This document shows, piece after piece, positions 7,031 to 13,899 of a stretch of DNA of 13,899 bases (position 1 is its first letter; the number at the start of each line of letters is the position of its first letter). A program made the translations under genes and the position numbers. The notes beneath the pieces are model-generated. The model had not been told where the DNA came from and did no database searches. It worked only from the letters and a program-made list of their open reading frames with translations. Origin of the DNA: an uncultured Bacteroidota bacterium (GTDB lineage Bacteria; Bacteroidota; Bacteroidia; Chitinophagales; S012-47); contig CAJXXO010000036.1 of NCBI GenBank assembly GCA_913062655.1, forward strand, positions 1 to 13,899, in the 5' to 3' direction.

Positions 7031-7042
7031 TCGATAGACCGC

Positions 7043-7090
7043 AAAAAAAAAGCCCGTGCACTGATTAAGCGCACGGGCTTTGTTATTTCA
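7043..7090. terminator. Bidirectional rho-independent terminator between convergent genes
   Basis: AAAGCCCGTGC (7049-7059) and GCACGGGCTTT (7071-7081) form a perfect 11-bp stem. An A-run precedes it (7043-7051) and a T-rich stretch follows, so it can end both the DUF1573 transcript on the plus strand and the large T9SS gene on the minus strand. Confidence 0.9.
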
Positions 7091-7104
7091 GTGGTGTACA
7101 GGCG

Positions 7105-10100
7105 TTATTGAATCATAATAATCTGGCGGTAGGCTCGTCCATCCTCATCCAAGACCTCCAACACGTAAGGACCGGGGGATAAGGTGCCAGCCGACACGGT
7201 TTTTGTACCATTTTCTGGTAGCTGTATGGGCTGCGATAGCACTACCTGCCCCTGGAAGTTCAGGACTTGAAGTTGCCCGTTTGGTATGGGAACAGCCGAG
7301 TTAATCAGGAACTGTCCATTGTTAGGATTGGGGTACACCCGCAACGGATTAGGCGCTTTTTCTTCAACGCCACTAATGGTAACGGTAGCCTCGGCTACGG
7401 CCGGCTTAGACTCTTCGTTGCCGACTCTGTCGACTGAGGTACAATAGAAGCCATAGGTTATTCCAGGTTCACCAATTAAAGTTAATTCACCCGTAACTGT
7501 ACTCGTGACCGATACGAAAGGCTCGCCATCTCTTGATACAAAAATGTAGTAATTATCGATTCCACTTAGTTGGTCATTACCCAGGGTGTTAATAAAAATC
7601 GTATCTCGACTAAGGCTAGCCGTAAGGCTGGATGTACCAGGTGAGCGGTCAATGACATTCACCCAAATGTTGGTCAAAATAGGCTCATTTTCGTCAAAGT
7701 AAATAGTGGCCTGACTTTCAATACGTTTTCCGTTAGCGACATCTGGTTTCAAGCTAATGCTATATGCGCAACTTCCTTCTCCTTCAGGTGCTGTCTTATT
7801 TGGCGGTAAGAAACCATCCAAAATAGGCAACTCTAAAGTGGTACCATCTAAAGAAGTGAATGTCCAGTTAGCTACACCGGCCAATGTGTCTAGCCATCCC
7901 ATTACCCTAACATAGAGCCCGTTTTTAGCTCGCATATCAACGGTGTATACAAATGATTGCCGATTCTTAGGTATACGGTAAGTCTCCTCAGCTATAGAAA
8001 AATCATGAAAACTGAAGGATTTGATGTTGTACGCTGCCGTGTCAATAGGTACCTCGATTTTAACGATTTGCGCATCTGCCGAAGCGGTATCGATGTTTTC
8101 ATACGTTACCAGGAAGAAATGTTCATCAGAAACATTAATGTACTGAAGCGAGTCTACTCCACTAGGGCCATATATAGCGTTGGGATCCATAGAGTTGACC
8201 GATCGGGTTTTCTTTTTCTTCTTTTCACGCTGATTCAATTCTTTACCTACTTCTTTTTCAAGGTCTTTTAATTGTTTTTGCAACTCAGGGCAATCTTTTG
8301 ACAATTCTCTCAAGCGGGATAGCTTATCATAGAGTGTCTTCAAATCTTTGGTCGTTTTATAAGAATCTCTGATATGCTGTCTGACATCTTCAATGTCTTT
8401 CAGATTCTCTAAGGCAAAAAAGAAGGAAGACAGTTCTGCATTTGGGTTATTGTCTATCCATCGATTAATTTGATCGGATTGTCCCTTCATAAACTTTGCT
8501 GCACCGAGATCAACTAGCTTATCAGTACCCAACTGTAAAACCTCAGACGCAATTTGGGCATTTCCTGCACGAACATTGGCGTCAAAGTCTGCAGGCAAAG
8601 ACTCATAAATACTATTGGTAGTACCCGTAGCGTAATTGTACGTGGCACCCATTACTTGTCCCAAATTTGCCATGTGTGTGGTAGTTGCTTTTGTTGCCTT
8701 TGCTAACCAGCCAACAGGTGTCTTATCCATCTTTGCCAGGGATAATCCCTGGTCGATAGCATTGATGGACTCAACGGCCAAGTTTTCACTCATGTCCATA
8801 TAAGAGCCATTACCACATGAACCGAATAAATTAGGTTTTGCGGTGTAAGTGATAAAATCATTATCTCCTGTAGAAGTTGCCCGTGCGATAAAAGGAATGC
8901 TATATGTACCCTCTGCCGGTATATGAGGAATCCAAATTCGCTTAGAGTATCCATTGTAAGGTTCTCCGGCAAATGAATCTATAGGAGTAGGGCTGGTTAA
9001 TGCTGAATCAAAGAAAACCTGTATGTCTTCATATCGCCAGGTAAACGTTGTGTCTTCTGTTGTAATGGTGTAGGACCCGGAGTCGGGTGGCGTGAACCAA
9101 TCTGTAAGGAAGGTGATGTCAACAGATTTGGGCCAGACTAAATAGGTTACAACCCCTGATGCTTTAATGTTACCCCTATTGTAAACATTGAGCGTAAATC
9201 GGGTGTCACGGTTGGTTCTATATCTGGCAGGTCCAGTTATTTCACTAAAAGTATAGGGATATTGCAAGGCATTTACTTCAAAACCATTTGGGTACAGAAT
9301 CGGGGCTTCACCCGGTATCTGCACTTCAACATCATAAAACCCTTCACTTGCAAAATGGAGATCAATGAGTACTTGTAATTCTGTACCATTTTCATTGGCG
9401 TATATTTCAAAGGGCGAGTAGGTTTCACCATTTCTTGATAAGACGATTTGGACGTTTGTGTCTAAGCCGCCCCCAAAAAATTGCATAGCATGGTCACCTC
9501 CAGTTCCTGCACTGGTTGGTGTATAGTATTCAATTCCCTTTACGCTTATAGGCAGAGTGTCATTAACCGACAGATTACAGCTCTGATTTGTGGCGGTGAG
9601 AATAACCTCATAAGCACCAATGTCATAACCTTTTTCGATATAAGTAGCTGATGATGAGGTCGCATCCCCTAAATCCCATGCAATGGCATCTGTTTGTGGG
9701 TTTACTACTGCCTCAAAGCCAAAGATTGAACCTGTATTCGCAGAAACAATGGTAGCAGAAGGCTGCTGCGGTGTAGGCTCCAACGCAAACGTGTAAGAGA
9801 AGCATCCATTTGCCTGAAGCCAAACAAAGTAGTCGCCAGGAGGTAAACAGGAAATCGTGAAAGTGTCTTGTACTCCGCTCAGACTCATGTTAGTAAGAGA
9901 CTGCGTAAATAGAATGCCACCCTGTTGATTTTGTACCCTAATAAAAAGATCAGATGAAGTAGCTCCGCTTGTATTAACAACATCTAGCGGCATGGTAAGG
10001 GTTGAAAAAGTATCCAAGCGGAAGGTAAAATAATCATTTCCATCTACCTGCTGATTGACGTAGCCTACTCTACCGGATGTGGGTTGCCGCAGGCTAATGG

Positions 10101-11340
10101 ACCGTGCCGTAGCTCTTGTGTCGTTGGGCTCTTGATCCGCTTGCCCACTTGGGGTGACGGTGTAGGACAAATCATAACTGAAGCAACCGGCACTTTGTAC
10201 CCGGAAATACACCGTATCCGCAGCCACGCAATGCTCAGTAACCGATACCTGACCCGGACCTGGTGGTACATTGATAGCGTTATTGTTGGCAATAGATGAT
10301 TGACCCTTGTTGAATACCTGGAGGTAGAAGTCGCCACCATTATTATCACTGGTACTTATGAAGTCTGCCGATAATGTAAGCGTACCATCATCCGGTATTA
10401 CTGTATAGTAATAGTCGAAGACGTCAAGTGCGACATTCGCATAGCCGATCCGGCCTTGTATCGTATCGCCATGGTTGATCTGTTGAGCGGAAGCAAAAAC
10501 ATCATTCGGCTCCTGGTCCTGTTGTCCGCTAGGTGTTAAGGTGTAGGACAAATCATAACTGAAGCAACCGGCACTTTGTACCCGGAAGTACACCGTATCC
10601 GCAGCCACGCAATGCTCAGTAACCGATACCTGGCCCGGACCTGGTGGAACGTTGATAGCGTTATTATTGGCAATTAACCCGCCCCCTTTATTGAATACCT
10701 GGAGGTAGAAGTCGCCATCGTTATTATCACTCGTACTAATGAAGTCTGCGGATAATGTAAGCGTACCATCATCCGGTACTACCGTATAGTAATAGTCGAA
10801 GACATCAAGTGCTACATTCGCATATCCGATCCGGCCTTGCAAAGTATCACCATGGTTGATCTGTTGTGCGGAAGCAAAATTATCGTTGGGTTCTTGATCC
10901 TTCTGTCCGCTGGGTATTGTCGTATACCGCATATCGTAGGTAAAACCACCATTGCCTTGTAGCCGGATGTACACAGTATCTTTGGCGACACAAGGTATTT
11001 CAAGATGAATCGTATCGGTTATGCCTTGTATTACATTTATGGCGTTGGCATTACCGATGCCGCTTGTTATCTTGTTAGTTACCTGTATATAGAAATCGTT
11101 TCCATTAGCATTTCCTGTGACAATGGCTTCGAAGACCAGCGTCCCATCATCTTCCGGTATCGTCCAGAAATAATCGAATAGATCTGGAGTATTGCCAACC
11201 GTACCCGTCATAGATGAATCCTGTTGGGTAGGATTAGCGGTGGCAAATGTGTTGTTCGGTTCTGCTTCCACAAGGGTTTGGCTCATTAGGCCCATAGGTA
11301 AAAGGCATAGCCAGGAGAGGACAAGTACAGTTGATCTCAT
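7105..11340 (-). CDS. Giant T9SS-exported surface protein with PPC-like repeats, PKD and DPN-type modules
   Basis: This 1411-residue protein has a signal peptide (about 1-20, ending GLMSQ) and a T9SS C-terminal sorting domain (about 1330-1411: RVYPNPNNGQF, LQVLNFQGQVV, GPYVLEVLDEDGRAYRQIIM). It is therefore expected to cross the outer membrane and be attached to the surface or released. Order of parts: four PPC-like beta domains starting with EPND or EPNN (about 27-148, 149-275, 276-401, 402-525); a PKD-like domain (about 530-603, IAWDLGD); a TIG-like and a CARDB-like segment (about 604-840); a long helical, partly coiled-coil segment (about 850-1045) ending in a Lys run; a module with SMDPNAIYGPSG, GFLPPN, GEGSCAYSISLKP and IYFDENEPI (about 1048-1233); and a fibronectin-like domain (about 1245-1320). 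No catalytic motif is seen, so a structural or adhesive role is inferred. ATG 11340 is chosen because the signal peptide begins there. Confidence 0.9.
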   Translation of the reverse strand: MRSTVLVLSWLCLLPMGLMSQTLVEAEPNNTFATANPTQQDSSMTGTVGNTPDLFDYFWTIPEDDGTLVFEAIVTGNANGNDFYIQVTNKITSGIGNANAINVIQGITDTIHLEIPCVAKDTVYIRLQGNGGFTYDMRYTTIPSGQKDQEPNDNFASAQQINHGDTLQGRIGYANVALDVFDYYYTVVPDDGTLTLSADFISTSDNNDGDFYLQVFNKGGGLIANNNAINVPPGPGQVSVTEHCVAADTVYFRVQSAGCFSYDLSYTLTPSGQQDQEPNDVFASAQQINHGDTIQGRIGYANVALDVFDYYYTVIPDDGTLTLSADFISTSDNNGGDFYLQVFNKGQSSIANNNAINVPPGPGQVSVTEHCVAADTVYFRVQSAGCFSYDLSYTVTPSGQADQEPNDTRATARSISLRQPTSGRVGYVNQQVDGNDYFTFRLDTFSTLTMPLDVVNTSGATSSDLFIRVQNQQGGILFTQSLTNMSLSGVQDTFTISCLPPGDYFVWLQANGCFSYTFALEPTPQQPSATIVSANTGSIFGFEAVVNPQTDAIAWDLGDATSSSATYIEKGYDIGAYEVILTATNQSCNLSVNDTLPISVKGIEYYTPTSAGTGGDHAMQFFGGGLDTNVQIVLSRNGETYSPFEIYANENGTELQVLIDLHFASEGFYDVEVQIPGEAPILYPNGFEVNALQYPYTFSEITGPARYRTNRDTRFTLNVYNRGNIKASGVVTYLVWPKSVDITFLTDWFTPPDSGSYTITTEDTTFTWRYEDIQVFFDSALTSPTPIDSFAGEPYNGYSKRIWIPHIPAEGTYSIPFIARATSTGDNDFITYTAKPNLFGSCGNGSYMDMSENLAVESINAIDQGLSLAKMDKTPVGWLAKATKATTTHMANLGQVMGATYNYATGTTNSIYESLPADFDANVRAGNAQIASEVLQLGTDKLVDLGAAKFMKGQSDQINRWIDNNPNAELSSFFFALENLKDIEDVRQHIRDSYKTTKDLKTLYDKLSRLRELSKDCPELQKQLKDLEKEVGKELNQREKKKKKTRSVNSMDPNAIYGPSGVDSLQYINVSDEHFFLVTYENIDTASADAQIVKIEVPIDTAAYNIKSFSFHDFSIAEETYRIPKNRQSFVYTVDMRAKNGLYVRVMGWLDTLAGVANWTFTSLDGTTLELPILDGFLPPNKTAPEGEGSCAYSISLKPDVANGKRIESQATIYFDENEPILTNIWVNVIDRSPGTSSLTASLSRDTIFINTLGNDQLSGIDNYYIFVSRDGEPFVSVTSTVTGELTLIGEPGITYGFYCTSVDRVGNEESKPAVAEATVTISGVEEKAPNPLRVYPNPNNGQFLINSAVPIPNGQLQVLNFQGQVVLSQPIQLPENGTKTVSAGTLSPGPYVLEVLDEDGRAYRQIIMIQ
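10160..10498. repeat. Near-identical tandem repeat, copy 1 (third PPC-like domain)
   Basis: This stretch aligns with 10541-10879 at a constant 381-base offset, exactly 127 codons. Several blocks of 40 or more bases are identical, including synonymous positions. The encoded units differ at only about nine of 127 residues. It lies within the T9SS protein gene and encodes the third PPC-like domain. Confidence 0.93.
10541..10879. repeat. Near-identical tandem repeat, copy 2 (second PPC-like domain)
   Basis: This is the partner of 10160-10498 and encodes the second PPC-like domain. The most visible difference is a three-residue change after the shared YLQVFNKG (GGL here, QSS in the other copy). 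The first and fourth PPC-like domains are far more diverged, so this pair is the recent duplication. Confidence 0.93.
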
Positions 11341-11368
11341 AATGATTAGGTTTTCAGTCAAGCAATGA

Positions 11369-11387
11369 AGTATGCAATGCGCATACT
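11369..11387. repeat. Small inverted repeat upstream of the T9SS protein gene
   Basis: AGTATGC (11369-11375) and GCATACT (11381-11387) form a perfect 7-bp stem with a 5-nt loop, 28 bases before the chosen ATG on the minus strand. No T-run follows it in either direction, so it is not a classic terminator. It could be an mRNA leader hairpin or an operator. The whole gap between the two large genes is 11341-11470 (130 bases) and holds no other gene. Confidence 0.45.
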
Positions 11388-11470
11388 GAGGCTATTGTGT
11401 AATGCGTGAAAGAAGAGCTAAATGGCTCAATCAAACGGAGAAAAAATGTAGGATAGACGGTTGGGTAAGT

Positions 11471-13894
11471 TTATGGCAGGGCCAATGGGTCTGCTTCGGG
11501 TTGATATTGTGCTGCCAGCTCGGGTAAGTTCATTGCGGTGTAGAGCTGGTATACAATGCCACTTACTTCCTTAGTGTGCATACTTTCTTCACCGGCTTCT
11601 GCTTTGAGGATGGGAAAGTTTTCTTCTAGTAATTGTCTGGCTGTGGCATACTGCTGCAGAAGTAAATAGGAGCGTCCCATTTCGCATCGGGTTCTGCTTA
11701 CTAAAAATTCATTTCGATTGCCTTCAATTAGGCGAATGCTGAGGGAAGTTTCCAGGTGATCCAAGGCCTCGCCAGGCTTACCTTGAACGTTTTTCATCTT
11801 GCCTTTCCAGAAGTAGGCATTGCCAAATAGCGGGTGATCTGTTGGAAGATAAGTACGCCAAATGGTCATGGCCGAATCGATCAAAGACATGCCGTAGTCA
11901 TATTGCTGCACGTAATAGTGACAACAGCCCACATTGTAGGTAGCCAGAGCATAGTCGGGATGATCAGGACCCTGAATCTTTCGCCTCAATGCGCGCGATT
12001 CCTGGAAGTAGGCAATGGCCTCTTCGTACTCTTTTCTAGCCAGGTAAATGAAGGCCACGTTATTGAGCAATCGGGTGATCTCAATCGACTCATAGCCGAC
12101 CACCTTTTTGTCCATTTCAATAGCCTTCTTGTAGTAATACTCAGCGCTGTCGAGCTCGTTTTTGTAGTCATACGCCATGGCGAGGTTATTCATCACGGCC
12201 GCTACCTGCCGGTGCTCAGGTCCATAAATGCGCTGGTACAAGGCTAAAGCCTGGGTAAAATTCTGCAGGGATGGTTCGTAATCGCCCAAGTCCATGAACA
12301 AGGTGCCGTAATCGTTGAGTAGCTCAGCAAAGTATTCCGTTGTGGTGTCGCCCAACTGCCGAAACCCAGCCTCAGCTTCCTGGAAGAGCATGCCGGCTTG
12401 TTCATAGTCACCCTGGTAGTGATAAGCCAGGGCGAGATTTTTCTTGGCCATTACCGAACGGGCATCTGTGGCACCCCACAGCTCCTGGTGCAGGTCAAGT
12501 GCGTGGGTAAATTGATCAATGGACTTCTCATATAGGCCCAGACTTTGGTAGGTCAAGCCTAACGTATTGCGCAGCGAGGCGCGCACGGCAGGTTCCTCCG
12601 AGAGGTCAGTGTCTAATTTTTCGGCTGCTCTATCCAGTAGCTCCACCACCTTCACTTCCTGTCCATCGTTGCTGGGGTCTACTGCAGACAGCATTTCTTG
12701 TAAAAACACGTTGATACGCTCCGCTTTTCTGGCTTCCACTTGTGCTTTATCACGCTCCTGTGCCGCTACCTGTGCTTGCCAGCTCACCCCAACAAAACCA
12801 CCGACCAATGCCAGCAGCACAAGGATAAAGGCGGACACTGCCACACGGTGTCGCTTAATGAATTTTCTTGTCCGATACCCCAGGCTGTCTTTGTGCGCCA
12901 TGACAGGTAATCCTGTGAGGTAGCGCTCGATGTCTTCTGAAAGTTGCTCCGCAGAGGCATAGCGCTTTTGCGGTTCCTGGTGCATGGCTTTCAGGATAAT
13001 ATTATCCAGGTCACCCTTTAGTATTTGGGGCAGTTTATCCGCTTTTGTTTGCCGTACATGGGCCATTTCCTCCCGGGTCTCCACGGAGGGGTTGGCGGGC
13101 TTGTACCCGTCTGGTCTTGTGGCCATTTGGCTGGGGCGGATAGGTGCTTCTTCACAAATGCGTTTTGCTATGTCTGCCGGTGATAATTCTCGCAGGTCGT
13201 AAGGGTGTCGGCCACTGAGCAGGTTATATAACAGCACGCCTAAGGCGTAGATATCTGTAGCGGTGGTGATGGGCTGATTCTGCAATTGCTCCGGGCTGGC
13301 AAAATCTGGTGTCAGATTCCATTGGAGAGTTTGGGTGATACGGTCATCTGCCGACTCTCCTTCGGCCAATATCTTAGCAATGCCAAAGTCAAGCAACTTG
13401 GGCACACCCTCTTGGGTTACCAGAATATTGGAGGGTTTGATATCCCTGTGCACCACCAGATTGGTGTGCACAAAATGGACGGCTGAACATATTTTTTGAA
13501 AGAGCTGGAGCCGCTCCCGGAGGGATAATTGGTGCGTATCGCAATATTCATCCACGGGGGTACCCACCACATACTCCATAATGAAATAGGGGGCGCCCTC
13601 ATTGGAGGTGCCACCACCTAAAAGCTGCGCTATGTAAGGGTGATTGAGGTCGGACAGCATTTGCCGTTCGCTGTGGAACCGTTGGCGCAGGTATTGGCTA
13701 CCAAAACTGAACCGCACCAATTTGATAGCCACCTGCTGTGCAAATTCACCATCGGTTCGGTGGGCCAGATACACCCGTCCCATTCCCCCTTCGGCAATGA
13801 GTGACTGTAGTTCAAACGATTCTATGTGTTTACCGAGATAAGGGTCGGCTGAGGCATCACGAAGTAGCGAAATATCTTCTTCGGGTTGATCCAT
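11471..13894 (-). CDS. Transmembrane Ser/Thr protein kinase with C-terminal TPR repeats
   Basis: This 807-residue protein carries a Hanks-type kinase domain (about 24-330) with every key residue: the glycine loop AEGGMGRVYLA (34-44), Lys58 in VAIKL, Glu76 in the C-helix, catalytic loop HRDIKPSN (149-156; Asp151, Asn156), DFG (169-171), and ASPE (199-202). It should be an active cytoplasmic kinase. A single transmembrane helix (about 351-372) follows a basic stretch (RKFIKRHR), then a charged, coiled-coil-like segment (373-395). About ten TPR-like units (about 430-790; e.g. NTLGLTYQSLGLYEKSIDQF, NNLAMAYDYKNELDSAEYYY) fill the C-terminal half, probably on the far side of the membrane. ATG 13894 (MDQPEEDISLLRDAS) is only five bases from the window edge, so its promoter and upstream partner are not visible. 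The T9SS protein gene follows in the same direction. Confidence 0.95.
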   Translation of the reverse strand: MDQPEEDISLLRDASADPYLGKHIESFELQSLIAEGGMGRVYLAHRTDGEFAQQVAIKLVRFSFGSQYLRQRFHSERQMLSDLNHPYIAQLLGGGTSNEGAPYFIMEYVVGTPVDEYCDTHQLSLRERLQLFQKICSAVHFVHTNLVVHRDIKPSNILVTQEGVPKLLDFGIAKILAEGESADDRITQTLQWNLTPDFASPEQLQNQPITTATDIYALGVLLYNLLSGRHPYDLRELSPADIAKRICEEAPIRPSQMATRPDGYKPANPSVETREEMAHVRQTKADKLPQILKGDLDNIILKAMHQEPQKRYASAEQLSEDIERYLTGLPVMAHKDSLGYRTRKFIKRHRVAVSAFILVLLALVGGFVGVSWQAQVAAQERDKAQVEARKAERINVFLQEMLSAVDPSNDGQEVKVVELLDRAAEKLDTDLSEEPAVRASLRNTLGLTYQSLGLYEKSIDQFTHALDLHQELWGATDARSVMAKKNLALAYHYQGDYEQAGMLFQEAEAGFRQLGDTTTEYFAELLNDYGTLFMDLGDYEPSLQNFTQALALYQRIYGPEHRQVAAVMNNLAMAYDYKNELDSAEYYYKKAIEMDKKVVGYESIEITRLLNNVAFIYLARKEYEEAIAYFQESRALRRKIQGPDHPDYALATYNVGCCHYYVQQYDYGMSLIDSAMTIWRTYLPTDHPLFGNAYFWKGKMKNVQGKPGEALDHLETSLSIRLIEGNRNEFLVSRTRCEMGRSYLLLQQYATARQLLEENFPILKAEAGEESMHTKEVSGIVYQLYTAMNLPELAAQYQPEADPLALP

Positions 13895-13899
13895 GAAAT

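Noticed and set aside
10160..10879. CRISPR-like or transposon repeat
   Set aside because: The repeat unit is 381 bases, in frame, and encodes a complete PPC-like domain, so it is internal gene duplication.
11341..11361. TTG start at 11361 for the T9SS protein
   Set aside because: ATG 11340 begins the signal peptide directly; the upstream seven codons add an acidic residue before the positive n-region.

Overview
The window looks like chromosomal DNA from a Bacteroidota bacterium, most likely a Lewinella/Saprospira-type marine lineage (the phylum is well supported, the lower rank is a guess). The evidence is a short primary sigma factor without region 1.1, a type IX secretion (T9SS) C-terminal sorting domain, DUF2911 and DUF1573 proteins, weak Shine-Dalgarno signals, and TAnnTTTG-type promoter elements. 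Base composition is even, near 50% GC. I see no transposase, integrase, phage gene, tRNA or CRISPR array.

Layout: (1) 1-241 is the 3' end of atpG, closed by a strong terminator. (2) 327-1570 holds scpB and an AlkD-type DNA glycosylase, translationally coupled by an ATGA overlap. (3) 1569-1990 has no credible protein gene. On the minus strand it carries a promoter matching the Bacteroidota consensus, about 420 nt dense in short stems with GNRA tetraloops, and a rho-independent terminator. I interpret it as an independent structured non-coding RNA that I cannot match to RNase P RNA, tmRNA, SRP RNA or 6S RNA. It is the best candidate for something undescribed. (4) 2192-3956 holds an exported bleomycin-hydrolase-like C1B cysteine peptidase and a DUF2911 lipoprotein in tandem. 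(5) 3953-5122 (minus) is an exported thioredoxin-fold protein with a helical repeat tail, whose stop codon overlaps that of the lipoprotein. (6) 5385-6254 is rpoD with a terminator, then 6365-7030 is a membrane-anchored DUF1573 protein with a strong terminator. (7) 7105-13894 (minus) holds two large genes read right to left: a transmembrane Ser/Thr kinase with TPRs, then a 1411-residue T9SS-exported multidomain surface protein with four PPC-like domains, two of them almost identical.

How the genes fit together: the left half is mainly housekeeping (ATP synthase, chromosome segregation, alkylation repair, primary sigma factor) mixed with envelope proteins. The kinase and giant exported protein at the right may be a functional pair, with cytoplasmic signalling controlling a surface component, but only gene order and spacing support that.
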